From positions 62,001 through 126,000 of the forward strand of contig JBIPLJ010000001.1 in NCBI GenBank assembly GCA_044368415.1: 64,000 nt of DNA, given 5' to 3'. Positions within the stretch are counted from its first letter, which is position 1. Each line of letters starts with the position of its first letter. Source of the DNA: UBA4615 sp044368415 (GTDB lineage: Bacteria > Pseudomonadota > Gammaproteobacteria > Burkholderiales > Burkholderiaceae_E). Below, piece after piece: positions 8,660 to 16,928 of this stretch. Made by a program: the position numbers and the translations under genes. The notes below the pieces were generated by a model that was not told the origin of the DNA, ran no database searches, and saw only the letters and a program-made list of their open reading frames with translations.

Positions 8660-11600
8660 AGGCGCTGAGTCCTGAGATCTCGCGCCCCTGGGCGCGTTTG
8701 TTCAGCAGGGGCATCAGTTGGGCCATCAGCGCGGTCTCGGCTTGCGCTCGCGCCTTCCAGCCGAGTTGAAGCGGTTCCATGAGCGCACTGAGGGCGTCGC
8801 CGTCGAGGATCAGGCGTTGCAGCGTCTGGTCCACAAAGGCTTGCAGGGCGGGGGTGGCCAGGCCGTGCTGGGTGGCGATGGTGGCCAGCTCGGCGCTGTC
8901 GCGTTCTTTCTTGAAGCGGAGGTAGCCCTCGCGGATGGCGGTTTCGCTGAGGCCTTCGCCCGCCTTCAGGGTGTTGATGTAGGCAGCGATGTCGTCGCGC
9001 TCGTTCATGAACTTGGCGTCGGCCGCGATGATGCCGATGAGCTGCTCGCGGCTCATCTTGAGCTTGCTGCCGCCCGTACCCTGCTGGGTGAAGCGAGACA
9101 TCAGGCCCATGATGTAGTCGTAGTCGATGACGGCGCTGGCGAACAGCACGAACTCGAAGTCGAGCTGGTCCACTTCGTCGGCGCCGGTCTTGTCATCAGC
9201 GTCGGGCAGGGTCTTGCCCTGCTGGGCCTTGAGGCGCTGGGCGGTGTCGAGGTACACGCCACGGAAGGCCTGCAGGTCTTCGCGCGGCAGGATGGCTTCA
9301 ATGGCGGCGGCGTTGTCGTTGGTGAGGTCGGTGTACTGGTCGAGCTGGGTCTTGAGGCGCTGCACTTCCTTGAAGGCCTTGATGAAGGCGGCGCGGGCAT
9401 CGTCACCCTTGAGCTGGGGCACGGCTTCGGGCGCGCAGGGCAGGCCCTGGGTCTGCATGAAGTCGGCCAGCTTCTGCACCTCGGCGTCGAGCTTTTCAAT
9501 GACCACGGGGGCTTTGTCCACCAGCCAGATCTTGCGTTCTTCCTCGGTGGCGTTTTCTCCCGAGAACAGGGCAATGGCTTCATCCACGTTGGCTTGCTGT
9601 TGGCGGAAGTCGAGGATGTTGCCGTAGGGTTTGCTGCCGTTGAGCACGCGGTTGGTGCGCGAGAAGGCCTGAATGAGCCCGTGGTACTTGAGGTTCTTGT
9701 CGACGTACAGCGTGTTCAGGTACTTGCTGTCAAAGCCGGTGAGCAGCATGTCCACCACGATGGTGATGTCGATCTTCCTGGCGGCGGGGAAGTCGGCGTT
9801 GGGCCACTGCTGGTCTTTGATGCGCTTTTGCACGTCCTGGTAGTACAGATCGAACTCGCCGATCTGGTGGTTGGTGCCGTAGCGGGCGTTGTAGTCGGCC
9901 AGGATGGCTTTGAGCGCGGCCTTCTTGCCTTCGGGGTCTTCCTCGTTGTCGGCCTTTTCCTGCTGCAGGTCCTGCTGCAGTTGCTTCACGTCGGGGTTGC
10001 CTTCGGCCGGGGGTGAGAACACGCAGGCGATGCTCAGCGGCTGGAAGGCCGGGACGGCGGCCTGCTTTGCCTTTTGCAGTTCATCGAACAGGCCGTGGTA
10101 TTCGATGGCGTCGTTGATGCTGGCGGTGGCCAGCAGGGCATTGAAGCGGCGGCCCGCGGTGGCGGTGTCGTGCTTGGCCAGGATGGCTTCGACAACGGCT
10201 TTCTTGGCCAGGGCTTCGCCGGGCTTGGGCGGGTTCTTGCCCTCGGGCTTGTAGTAGTCCACGTGGAAGCGCAGCACGTTGGTGTCTTCAATCGCGTGGG
10301 TGATGGTGTAGGCGTGCAGCTGCTTCTGGAACAGGTCTTCGGTGGTTCTGAACTGGCCTTCCTCGCCTTCGAACTGCTTGGCGGTGGCGTTCTTCTCGAA
10401 GATGGGCGTGCCGGTGAACCCGAAGAGCTGGGCCTTCGGGAAGAAGGTCTTGATGGCCTCGTGGTTGTCGCCAAACTGCGAGCGGTGGCATTCGTCGAAG
10501 ATGAAGACGATGCGTTCGTCGCTCAGCGGTTCGAGCTGTTCCTTGTAGGTCTTGAGGTCGTTTTTCTTGCGCTGCTTGTTGCGCTTGCTGTTTTCGTCCA
10601 GCGCCAGGCCCAGCTTCTGGATGGTGGTGACGATGACCTTGTCGGCGTAGTCGTCTGATAGCAGGCGGCGCACCAGCGCGCCGGTGTTGGTGTTCTCCTC
10701 GACGCAGCCTTCCTGGAAGCGGTTGAATTCTTCGCGTGTCTGGCGGTCCAGGTCCTTGCGGTCGACCACAAAGAGGCACTTCTCGATGTCTGGGTTGTCC
10801 TTGAGCAGCGTGGAGGCCTTGAAGGATGTGAGCGTCTTGCCGCTGCCGGTGGTGTGCCAGATGTAGCCGTTGCCGCTGTTCTGGTGGATGCACTCCACGA
10901 TGGCTTTGACCGCATACACCTGGTAGGGCCGCATCATCAGCAGCTTTTGCTCGCTGGCCACCAGCACCATGTAGCGGCTGATGGCTTGGCCCAGCGTGCA
11001 CTTGGGCAAGAAGGTCTCGGCAAAGTGGTCGAGGTGGGTGATCTTCTTGTTGGCCTCGTCGGCAAACTGGTAAATGGGCAGGAAGCGCTCGTCGGCGTTG
11101 AAGGCGAAGTGCCGCGCGTTGTTGTTGGCGAAGTACCAGGTGTCGGTGCGGTTGCTGACGATGAACAGCTGCAGGAAGCACAGCAGGGTCTTGCTGTAGC
11201 CGTTGCCGGGGTCGTTCTTGTAGTCAACGATCTGCTCCATGGCCCGGCGCGGGCTGATGCCCAGCGTCTTGAGCTCGATCTGCACGCAGGGCACACCGTT
11301 GATGAGGATGAGAACGTCGTAGCGGTGGTGGCTGTAGTCGGTGTTGATGCGCAGCTGGTTGACGACCTCGAAGCTGTTCTTGCACCAGTCCTTGAGGTTG
11401 ACCAGGGTGTAGTTCAGCGGGGTGCCGTCATCGCGGGTGAATGTTTCGCGCTCACGCAACTTCCGGGACGCGGTGAAGACGTCGGGCGTGATGATCTCGT
11501 CCAGCAGGCGGGTGAACTCGCCGTCGGACAGGTGGACCCGGTTCAGGGCTTCGAACTTCTCGCGGAAGTTACGTTCCAGCGCGGCGCGGTCCCGGATGTC

Positions 11601-11723
11601 GGGGCGGTACTCGTACTTGAGGCTCTGGAGTTTGCCGATGAAGCCGTACTCGATGTGCTCTTCCTTGACGACGGGGCTCGGTGCTCCGGACGACGGGCCG
11701 TAAGCAGACTTGGACGAAGGCAT
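8649..11723 (-). CDS. hsdR: Type I restriction endonuclease subunit R
   Basis: A 1024-residue motor and nuclease subunit. The N-terminal PDDEXK nuclease is seen as the Asp of HRYDVLILINGV and the ELK of CVQIELKTLG. Superfamily 2 helicase motifs follow: Walker A TTGSGKT, motif II DECH in IFDECHRSQFG, motif III FTGTP and motif VI-like FSRTNRVL. HsdR translocates DNA past bound HsdM/HsdS and cuts on collision. Size matches type IC enzymes such as EcoR124 (about 1040). It is the first gene of the operon here, while hsdR is more often last or separately promoted; the promoter should lie in 11724-11900. Confidence 0.96.
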   Translation of the reverse strand: MPSSKSAYGPSSGAPSPVVKEEHIEYGFIGKLQSLKYEYRPDIRDRAALERNFREKFEALNRVHLSDGEFTRLLDEIITPDVFTASRKLRERETFTRDDGTPLNYTLVNLKDWCKNSFEVVNQLRINTDYSHHRYDVLILINGVPCVQIELKTLGISPRRAMEQIVDYKNDPGNGYSKTLLCFLQLFIVSNRTDTWYFANNNARHFAFNADERFLPIYQFADEANKKITHLDHFAETFLPKCTLGQAISRYMVLVASEQKLLMMRPYQVYAVKAIVECIHQNSGNGYIWHTTGSGKTLTSFKASTLLKDNPDIEKCLFVVDRKDLDRQTREEFNRFQEGCVEENTNTGALVRRLLSDDYADKVIVTTIQKLGLALDENSKRNKQRKKNDLKTYKEQLEPLSDERIVFIFDECHRSQFGDNHEAIKTFFPKAQLFGFTGTPIFEKNATAKQFEGEEGQFRTTEDLFQKQLHAYTITHAIEDTNVLRFHVDYYKPEGKNPPKPGEALAKKAVVEAILAKHDTATAGRRFNALLATASINDAIEYHGLFDELQKAKQAAVPAFQPLSIACVFSPPAEGNPDVKQLQQDLQQEKADNEEDPEGKKAALKAILADYNARYGTNHQIGEFDLYYQDVQKRIKDQQWPNADFPAARKIDITIVVDMLLTGFDSKYLNTLYVDKNLKYHGLIQAFSRTNRVLNGSKPYGNILDFRQQQANVDEAIALFSGENATEEERKIWLVDKAPVVIEKLDAEVQKLADFMQTQGLPCAPEAVPQLKGDDARAAFIKAFKEVQRLKTQLDQYTDLTNDNAAAIEAILPREDLQAFRGVYLDTAQRLKAQQGKTLPDADDKTGADEVDQLDFEFVLFASAVIDYDYIMGLMSRFTQQGTGGSKLKMSREQLIGIIAADAKFMNERDDIAAYINTLKAGEGLSETAIREGYLRFKKERDSAELATIATQHGLATPALQAFVDQTLQRLILDGDALSALMEPLQLGWKARAQAETALMAQLMPLLNKRAQGREISGLSAYEQ

Positions 11724-12079
11724 GGGGTACCGAACAGGGTAGGCGATGGACCGACAAGCTGCGCGACGCGCGGACGGCTACGGATTGTGGCCGTTGGCCC
11801 ATGAAGTGCGACGTCCTGAACGCCTCCATTTTGGGGTGAGAGGGCCCAGCATCGGCTGGATGCGATTGCAGACTACCAAGGCTGGAGCTAGATCCAAGGC
11901 AGTACCTGAACCGTTTCGTGCCCTGAAGCCGCAACGAACGCCAATGGCCGCTTATTGGCAGGCTCGCCCACATGCTTTGTGTCGGAATTGGGTCGGTCCC
12001 CGCTGGTCAACTTGGCCAACAGGCTGCCATCGACCAGTCATCGAGCTCTGGACCTGCACTCGCCGCGACCCTGATGCCG
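11724..12079. other. Non-coding gap upstream of hsdR
   Basis: About 356 bp between the hsdR start and the ParE-like toxin stop. Short frames on both strands have no recognisable homology. It should hold the promoter of the hsd operon, but I see no convincing -35/-10 pair or strong inverted repeat. Confidence 0.5.
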
Positions 12080-12406
12080 TCAGTTCGAGGCGAACTCGTC
12101 GCCCAAGATCGCGGCGATGTCCTGGCGCTCGCCCAGCAGCCGGACCACATCAAGGTGGTCTCCGCGTTCGAAGTAGCACCAGAGCAGCGGAAACTTCGCC
12201 ACCCGCCAGGTCCGAAGCCCCGGAATGCCCAGAAGCTTGCCGAGTGTCGGTGAGCCGATGCCAGGGTCGAGTTCGATCTGGTCAAGCGCGGCGTTGGTGG
12301 CGCTGGCCAGCTTCACTGCCACTCGGGTGCCACCCTCCGTGCGGTAGTACCTGACCTCGCCCTGCTGATCGCGCAGCGCCTGCGGACGCAGAACTGCCGG
12401 CTTCAA
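12080..12406 (-). CDS. ParE/RelE-superfamily toxin
   Basis: A toxin of 108 residues using TTG at 12406 as start, within a TTGA overlap with the antitoxin stop. Conserved-looking core: LDQIELDPGIGSPTLGK, then GLRTWRVAKFPLLWCYFERG, then DHLDVVRLLGERQDI. This beta-strand pattern ending in a hydrophobic strand with VVRLLGERQD is that of ParE-type toxins (gyrase inhibitors). Upstream in-frame sequence overlaps the antitoxin in another frame and is not coding. It pairs with the ParD-like gene directly before it. The true target (gyrase or ribosome-bound mRNA) cannot be read. Confidence 0.82.
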   Translation of the reverse strand: MKPAVLRPQALRDQQGEVRYYRTEGGTRVAVKLASATNAALDQIELDPGIGSPTLGKLLGIPGLRTWRVAKFPLLWCYFERGDHLDVVRLLGERQDIAAILGDEFASN

Positions 12407-12654
12407 TCGATCTCGCCGCGAGCGATCGACAGCAGTTCCTTCTCGTCCGCCTTGGTGCGACGCCGACCGGGCCCGGATGCCAACCCTACTTCGATGAGAT
12501 CGCGAAGCCGCTTCTTGGCCTGCTCTTCCTGATCTCGGCGGACCAGGTCGCGGATGTACTCGCTGGTGTTGCCGTAGTTGCCGGAGGCGACCCGGTTGTC
12601 GATGTACTCGCGCATAGACTCGGGCAAGGCAAAGCTCATGGTTTGGCGGCTCAT
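12403..12654 (-). CDS. ParD-like ribbon-helix-helix antitoxin
   Basis: An 83-residue antitoxin starting MSRQTMSFALPESMREYI. An N-terminal ribbon-helix-helix (SFALPESMREYIDNRVASG, then GNTSEYIRDLVRR) binds DNA; a charged C-terminal tail (KKRLRDLIEVGL onward) should wrap the toxin. This is the ParD arrangement. The gene overlaps its toxin by 4 nt. A perfect palindrome 19 bp upstream of the ATG is the likely autoregulatory operator. Confidence 0.88.
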   Translation of the reverse strand: MSRQTMSFALPESMREYIDNRVASGNYGNTSEYIRDLVRRDQEEQAKKRLRDLIEVGLASGPGRRRTKADEKELLSIARGEID

Positions 12655-12672
12655 GCAGGCATCTTGGTCGGC

Positions 12673-12689
12673 TTGACAACAGTTGTCAA
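12673..12689. promoter_or_regulatory. Palindromic operator upstream of the ParD-like gene
   Basis: TTGACAAC-A-GTTGTCAA is a perfect 8+1+8 palindrome, 19 bp before the antitoxin ATG. It can also supply a TTGACA -35 element on either strand, so binding here by the ribbon-helix-helix antitoxin would block its own promoter. Confidence 0.75.
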
Positions 12690-12899
12690 ACCCGATGGAG
12701 GGAACATTTCTAGATCCAGGAATGCTGCCGCAGGCCGCGTCGCGAACCTACCCGTCAGGTGCGTGGGTAGTGGTCTGACTGGCGGCTTTGCCGCCACGAA
12801 ATCAGGGCGGCTGATGACGGCTTTGGGTCGGTAGCGAACCGCCAGTAGAAAAGCAGCAGTCATTCGATGGCGCGTGAGTGGCACGAACGGTTAGCTTAG

Positions 12900-13217
12900 T
12901 TAGTGGTAGTCGTCTTCGAGTTGGTGGCGTACGGCGACGACGGCAACAGTCGACTCGTCTTCGATTTCGAACAGTGCGACGTAGCCCGATCGCCCAAATG
13001 GAATGATCAATTCTCTTAGAAAGGGACTGTTGCCCACCTTGCGGCAGGTGAAGGGCGATGACTTCAGTGTGGCGATGCCGGCCCGCAAGGCGTTTATTGC
13101 CTGTTCTGGGAGTTCCAGGTCGCCGCTGTCCCGGTCCAACTCTCGTTCGACGAGGAATTCGAACAGCCGGTCGAGATCCGCCTCGGCGTCCCGCGTCAGC
13201 CGAACCTTGAAAGTCAC
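12900..13217 (-). CDS. RelE/ParE family toxin (second pair)
   Basis: A 105-residue protein starting with GTG at 13217. MTFKVRLTRDAEADLDRLFEF is the typical first strand and helices of a ParE toxin; RELIIPFGRSGYVALFEI and ESTVAVVAVRHQLEDDYH are the conserved central and last strands. Its start overlaps the preceding antitoxin stop by 4 nt (GTGA). It is unlike the neighbouring toxin in sequence, so the two modules are not a simple duplication. Confidence 0.88.
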   Translation of the reverse strand: MTFKVRLTRDAEADLDRLFEFLVERELDRDSGDLELPEQAINALRAGIATLKSSPFTCRKVGNSPFLRELIIPFGRSGYVALFEIEDESTVAVVAVRHQLEDDYH

Positions 13218-13495
13218 TTGCCCTTAGTCGCCAGGCGGACGCGCGCAGCGTCTAGCTTGCGTTGTAGGCCGTCAAGCACGACGTCGGCATCTACATAGTT
13301 GCCGGTTCGCCGCGCCTCGTCACGGGAGCGCAGACCGCGCGCGACGAACTCTCCCTGGACACGGCGCCGTTCGACGCCCGCGCGAACAGACGCTTCGACA
13401 AACTCGGAAAGGGTCTCGCCATCCGCCAGTACAGCCTCGATCTCGGCGCGGAAGTCAGGCTCTACGCGAACGGAAGGAATGGTGGCGGTCTTCAT
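13214..13495 (-). CDS. Antitoxin of the second RelE/ParE pair (YlcI/YnfO-like)
   Basis: A 93-residue protein starting MKTATIPSVRVEPDFRAEIE at 13495; an ATG eight codons further upstream is less likely. The N-terminal part resembles ribbon-helix-helix or YlcI/YnfO-type antitoxins (SVRVEPDFRAEIEAVLADGE, then TLSEFVEASVRAGVERRR), and the C-terminal part is charged and probably extended. Gene order antitoxin-toxin with a 4-nt overlap supports the role. TACACT, a fair -10 hexamer, lies just upstream. Confidence 0.8.
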   Translation of the reverse strand: MKTATIPSVRVEPDFRAEIEAVLADGETLSEFVEASVRAGVERRRVQGEFVARGLRSRDEARRTGNYVDADVVLDGLQRKLDAARVRLATKGK

Positions 13496-13720
13496 CGACG
13501 AAGTGTATCGCAAATGCACCGCAGTTTCCGCCTGATCGCGGCAACGTCCGGTAGACCTACTTAGCGGCCGCTGGCAGGGAGGTCGCGTGCTGGCCCGAGC
13601 GTCTGCAAGGTGTCCGAGACCGTGAGCTCGGCCGGCGTCAGCGACCGATCGCTCCCGCTGCTACGCCGACCTACCCGATTCAACGGTCACATCACGGCAA
13701 GGTCAGTGCCCCGACCGGAG
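13496..13720. other. Gap upstream of second toxin-antitoxin pair
   Basis: About 225 bp with no recognisable gene between the antitoxin start and the terminator of the fmdB operon. It should hold the toxin-antitoxin promoter. Confidence 0.4.
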
Positions 13721-13750
13721 AAAAAGGGGCGGGTCCCTTCGGACCCGCCC
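13721..13750 (-). terminator. Rho-independent terminator of the urt-fmd operon
   Basis: On the minus strand a perfect 10-bp stem, GGGCGGGTCC / GGACCCGCCC with a 4-base loop, is followed after one C by five T. It lies 64 bp after the fmdB stop and closes the urtABCDE-fmdA-fmdB transcript. Confidence 0.85.
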
Positions 13751-13814
13751 AACCCCAACGTCACGCCCGGCACCACCCTGCCCCCACGGCAGGCGGGCCG
13801 GTTCGCACGTAGCT

Positions 13815-14156
13815 CTAGTGACTGATCTGCCAGGGCCTCCGCCCCGCCATCGACTTCATCCCGTCCGGCCGGGTCACCGTCCGGCTCTTCGCCCCGGGCA
13901 CACAGCACCCGCAGCCCGCCCCATGGCGCGAGGCCTTGTACGCCGCCAAACTCCGCGGCTCATGCGCACTGCGCTCGTTCGCCGCATGCGCCTCGCGCTC
14001 GAGCGTGGTCAGCAGCCCGCGCATCGGCGGCTCGGACATCACACGCCCGGCCGGTACGGCACACCGCGGACACGGCTGGGCCGCGTTGCGCTCGGCCATC
14101 GGCCGCAGCGCGGCAAAGCCACCATGCTCGGTGCACTCGTAGTCGTAGAAAGGCAT
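13815..14156 (-). CDS. fmdB: FmdB-type zinc-ribbon protein
   Basis: A 113-residue protein beginning MPFYDYECTEHGGFAALRPM, the FmdB/CxxC_CxxC zinc-ribbon start, with the second pair in QPCPRCAVP. A further Cys cluster (GAGCGCC) sits at about residues 86-92. FmdB was named as a regulator of formamidase in Methylophilus; in general the family is small putative Zn proteins of uncertain role. The ATG at 14156 begins the family homology; the longer frame overlaps fmdA. It lies 25 bp after fmdA and before the operon terminator. Confidence 0.88.
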   Translation of the reverse strand: MPFYDYECTEHGGFAALRPMAERNAAQPCPRCAVPAGRVMSEPPMRGLLTTLEREAHAANERSAHEPRSLAAYKASRHGAGCGCCVPGAKSRTVTRPDGMKSMAGRRPWQISH

Positions 14157-14181
14157 GGCATCGGCCTCCGGGCGAGCGGTG

Positions 14182-15414
14182 TCAGACCAGATCCGGCGAG
14201 GTCGGCATGTCCACCGACCCATCCAGGAACTTCGTCGGCCCGTTCGCATTCGGGCGAATGTCGAAGTCGAAGATCTGCGTCGGCAGCCACAGCGTGGCGC
14301 ACGCGTTCGGGATGTCGACGACGCCGCTGATGTGGCCCTGGACGGGCGCGGTGCCGAGGATCGAGTAGGCCTGGGCCGGGGTGTAGCCGAACTTGGTCAG
14401 GTAGTTGATCGCGTTCAGGCAGGCTTGCTTGTAGGCGACATGCACGTCCAAGTAATGCTGCTTGCCATGCTCGTCGACCGAGATGCCCTCGAAGATCAAG
14501 TAGTCGTTGTAGTTCGGCGTGATGGGGCTGGGCTTGAAGATCGGGTTCTTGATCCCGTACTTCGCCATGCCGCCCTTGATCAGGTCGACCTTCATGTGCA
14601 CCCAGCCGGCCATCTCGATGGCGCCGCAGAAAGTGATCTCGCCGTCGCCCTGGCTGAAGTGCAGGTCGCCGACCGACAGGCCCGCGCCGCCGACGTAGAC
14701 GGGGAAGTAGATCTTCGAGCCGCGCGACAGGTCCTTGATGTCGCAATTGCCGCCGTGCTCGCGCGGCGGCACGGTGCGCGCGCCGGTGGCGGCGGCCATG
14801 GCAGCGGCCTCGCCCGACAGCTTGCCCATGTGCGCGGTGCCGGCGAACGGCGGGTTGGCCAGCGGCGGCACGCGATCGGGCTCGGTGGCGATGAAGTCGA
14901 TCTCGCGCTTGTTCCAGGTCTCGAGCATCGCCTTGTCGGGCAGGCAGCCGATCAGCCCCGGGTGGATGAGGCCAGCGAACTTCACGCCGGGCACATGGCG
15001 CGAGGTGGTGTACAGGCCGTGGAAGTCCCAGATGGACTTCTGCGCGAGCGGGAAGTGGTCGGTCAGGAAGCCGCCGCCGTTCTTCTTCGAAAAGAAGCCA
15101 TTGAAGCCCCAGAGGCTCTCGGGCTTGGCGCCGACGTCGAGCAGGTCGACCACCAGCAGGTCGCCGGGCTCGGCGCCCTTGACGCCCACCGGGCCGGACA
15201 GGAAGTGGACGGTCGACAGGTCGATGTCGCGGACGTCGTCGGCCGAGTCGTTGTTCTTGATGTAGCCGCCGGTCCAGTCGTACGTCTCGAGGATGAACTC
15301 CTCGCCCGGCTTGACCCAGGTGGCCATCGGGATGTCCGGATGCCAACGGTTGTGGATCTGCGGATTCGCGTAGGGGGACTCGGCGAGGTCGACCTTGATC
15401 AGGGTCTCGGGCAT
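14182..15414 (-). CDS. fmdA: Formamidase / acetamidase family
   Basis: A 410-residue cytosolic amidase of the FmdA_AmdA family, which hydrolyses formamide (or acetamide) to the acid and ammonia. Family blocks seen: NPQIHNRWHPDIP, YDWTGGYIKNNDSADD, PGDLLVVDLLDVGA, GLIHPGLIGC, REHGGNCDIKDLSRG and GDLHFSQGDGEITFCGAIE. It starts at ATG 15414 (MPETLIKVDLAESPYANP), with a GAGAGAAG site before it. It follows the last transporter gene by 40 bp. The context suggests that the transported substrate is a short amide, or urea as well. Confidence 0.95.
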   Translation of the reverse strand: MPETLIKVDLAESPYANPQIHNRWHPDIPMATWVKPGEEFILETYDWTGGYIKNNDSADDVRDIDLSTVHFLSGPVGVKGAEPGDLLVVDLLDVGAKPESLWGFNGFFSKKNGGGFLTDHFPLAQKSIWDFHGLYTTSRHVPGVKFAGLIHPGLIGCLPDKAMLETWNKREIDFIATEPDRVPPLANPPFAGTAHMGKLSGEAAAMAAATGARTVPPREHGGNCDIKDLSRGSKIYFPVYVGGAGLSVGDLHFSQGDGEITFCGAIEMAGWVHMKVDLIKGGMAKYGIKNPIFKPSPITPNYNDYLIFEGISVDEHGKQHYLDVHVAYKQACLNAINYLTKFGYTPAQAYSILGTAPVQGHISGVVDIPNACATLWLPTQIFDFDIRPNANGPTKFLDGSVDMPTSPDLV

Positions 15415-15454
15415 GGCGCTTCTCTCCAGTGGGCCGGTGTGCGGATGGTCGGTG

Positions 15455-16144
15455 TCAGACCGACAGGTACTGCTTGATGCGCGCGGTGTCGGTCGAGGCA
15501 CGCGGGCTCTCGTGCACGAGCCGCCCGCCCTCGATGACGAAGAGACGGTCGGCGACGTCCATCGCGAAGCTCAGCACCTGCTCGGACACGACGATCGTGA
15601 TGCCGCGCAGCTTGCGGATCTCGTTCAGCGCGCGCGCGATGTCCTTGATGATCGAGGGCTGGATGCCCTCGGTGGGCTCGTCGAGCAGCAGCACCTTCGG
15701 GTCGGTGACGAGCGCACGTGCAATCGCGAGCTGCTGCTGCTGCCCGCCGGAGAGGTTGCCGCCCTTGCGGCCGCGCATCTCGAAGAGCACGGGGAAGAGC
15801 GCGTAGATCTCCTCGGGGATGCGGCGGTCGCGGGCGTTCTCGAGCCCGGTCTGGATGTTCTCCTCGACGGTGAGCGTCGGGAAGATCATGCGGCCCTGGG
15901 GCACGTAGGCGATGCCCTTGGCGACGCGCAGGTAGCTCTCGTCCTTCGTGACCTCGCGACCGGCCACGGTGATGCGCCCGGACGTGGTCGGCATCACGCC
16001 CATCAGCGTCTTGAAGAGCGTGGTCTTGCCCATGCCGTTGCGGCCCATGATCGCGACGGTCTCGTTCTTGTTCGCGGTGAAGGTGATGCCGTGCAGCGCC
16101 TCGCTCTGGCCGTAGGCGGAACACAGGTCGGTGACCTCGAGCAT
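15455..16144 (-). CDS. urtE: Urea/amide ABC transporter, ATP-binding protein UrtE
   Basis: A 229-residue branched-chain-amino-acid/urea-type ABC ATPase. Walker A is GRNGMGKTT, the signature LSGGQQQQLAIARAL and Walker B KVLLLDEPTEG. The start MLEVTDLCSAYGQSEAL and the segment GRMIFPTLTVEENIQTGLE are typical of UrtE (LivF-like). It lies 9 bp after urtD. It powers import through UrtB/UrtC in the inner membrane; FmdF would be the amide-system name. Confidence 0.93.
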   Translation of the reverse strand: MLEVTDLCSAYGQSEALHGITFTANKNETVAIMGRNGMGKTTLFKTLMGVMPTTSGRITVAGREVTKDESYLRVAKGIAYVPQGRMIFPTLTVEENIQTGLENARDRRIPEEIYALFPVLFEMRGRKGGNLSGGQQQQLAIARALVTDPKVLLLDEPTEGIQPSIIKDIARALNEIRKLRGITIVVSEQVLSFAMDVADRLFVIEGGRLVHESPRASTDTARIKQYLSV

Positions 16145-16153
16145 GAGAGCCTC

Positions 16154-16897
16154 CTAGTGGCCGAGATAGACATCGATGACACGGGGGTCGGCCTGCACGC
16201 GCTCCATCGGACCCTCGGCGAGGATCTTTCCCTGGTGCATGACGGTGACCTTGTCGGCGATCCGCGCGACGAACTCCATGTCGTGCTCGATCACGATCAG
16301 CGAGCGGTTCTTGGCGATCCGCTTGAGCAGCTCGGCGGTCAGCTCGCGCTCGCGCACGCTCATGCCGGCGATCGGCTCATCGAGCATCAGCAGCTCGGGG
16401 TCCTGCATCAGCAGCATCCCGATCTCCAGCCACTGCTTCTGGCCGTGTGACAGCAGGCCTGCCTCGGTGTGAAGCTGCCCGCCGAGGCCGATGTCCTCGG
16501 CGACCTCGCGCACGCGGTCGGCGACATCGTCGGTGCACTTGAAGGCGAGCGCACCGAACACGCCGCGCCCGCGCGGGAAGGACACCTCGAGGTTCTGCCA
16601 GACGGACAGGTTCTCGTAGATGGACGGGGTCTGGAACTTGCGGCCGATGCCCGAGCGCACGATCTCGTGCTCGGGCAGCTTGGTGACCTCGTTGCCCATG
16701 AACCGGATGCGGCCCTCGGTCGCGCGGGTCTTGCCGCAGATGAGGTCGAGCAGCGTGGTCTTGCCGGCGCCGTTCGGACCGATGATCACGCGCAACTCGC
16801 CGCGGTCGACATACAGGTTGAGCGCGTCGATCGCCTTGAAGCCATCGAAGGAGACGGTCAGTCCCTCGATGTCCAGCACCATTTCCTGCTTGGCCAT
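16154..16897 (-). CDS. urtD: Urea/amide ABC transporter, ATP-binding protein UrtD
   Basis: A 247-residue LivG-like ATPase. Walker A is GPNGAGKTT, the signature is the UrtD-specific LSHGQKQWLEIGM rather than LSGGQ, and Walker B is ELLMLDEPIAGM. The start MAKQEMVLDIEGLTVSFDGF at 16897 is chosen by homology; the in-frame upstream part is low-complexity antisense of the urtC tail. It pairs with UrtE as a heterodimer. Confidence 0.94.
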   Translation of the reverse strand: MAKQEMVLDIEGLTVSFDGFKAIDALNLYVDRGELRVIIGPNGAGKTTLLDLICGKTRATEGRIRFMGNEVTKLPEHEIVRSGIGRKFQTPSIYENLSVWQNLEVSFPRGRGVFGALAFKCTDDVADRVREVAEDIGLGGQLHTEAGLLSHGQKQWLEIGMLLMQDPELLMLDEPIAGMSVRERELTAELLKRIAKNRSLIVIEHDMEFVARIADKVTVMHQGKILAEGPMERVQADPRVIDVYLGH

Positions 16898-16928
16898 GTG
16901 ACGTTCCTGGGGTGCGGTGGGTGACCGC

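Noticed and set aside
12080..13495. Duplication of one toxin-antitoxin module
   Set aside because: The two toxins and the two antitoxins differ in sequence and antitoxin type, so these are separate modules.
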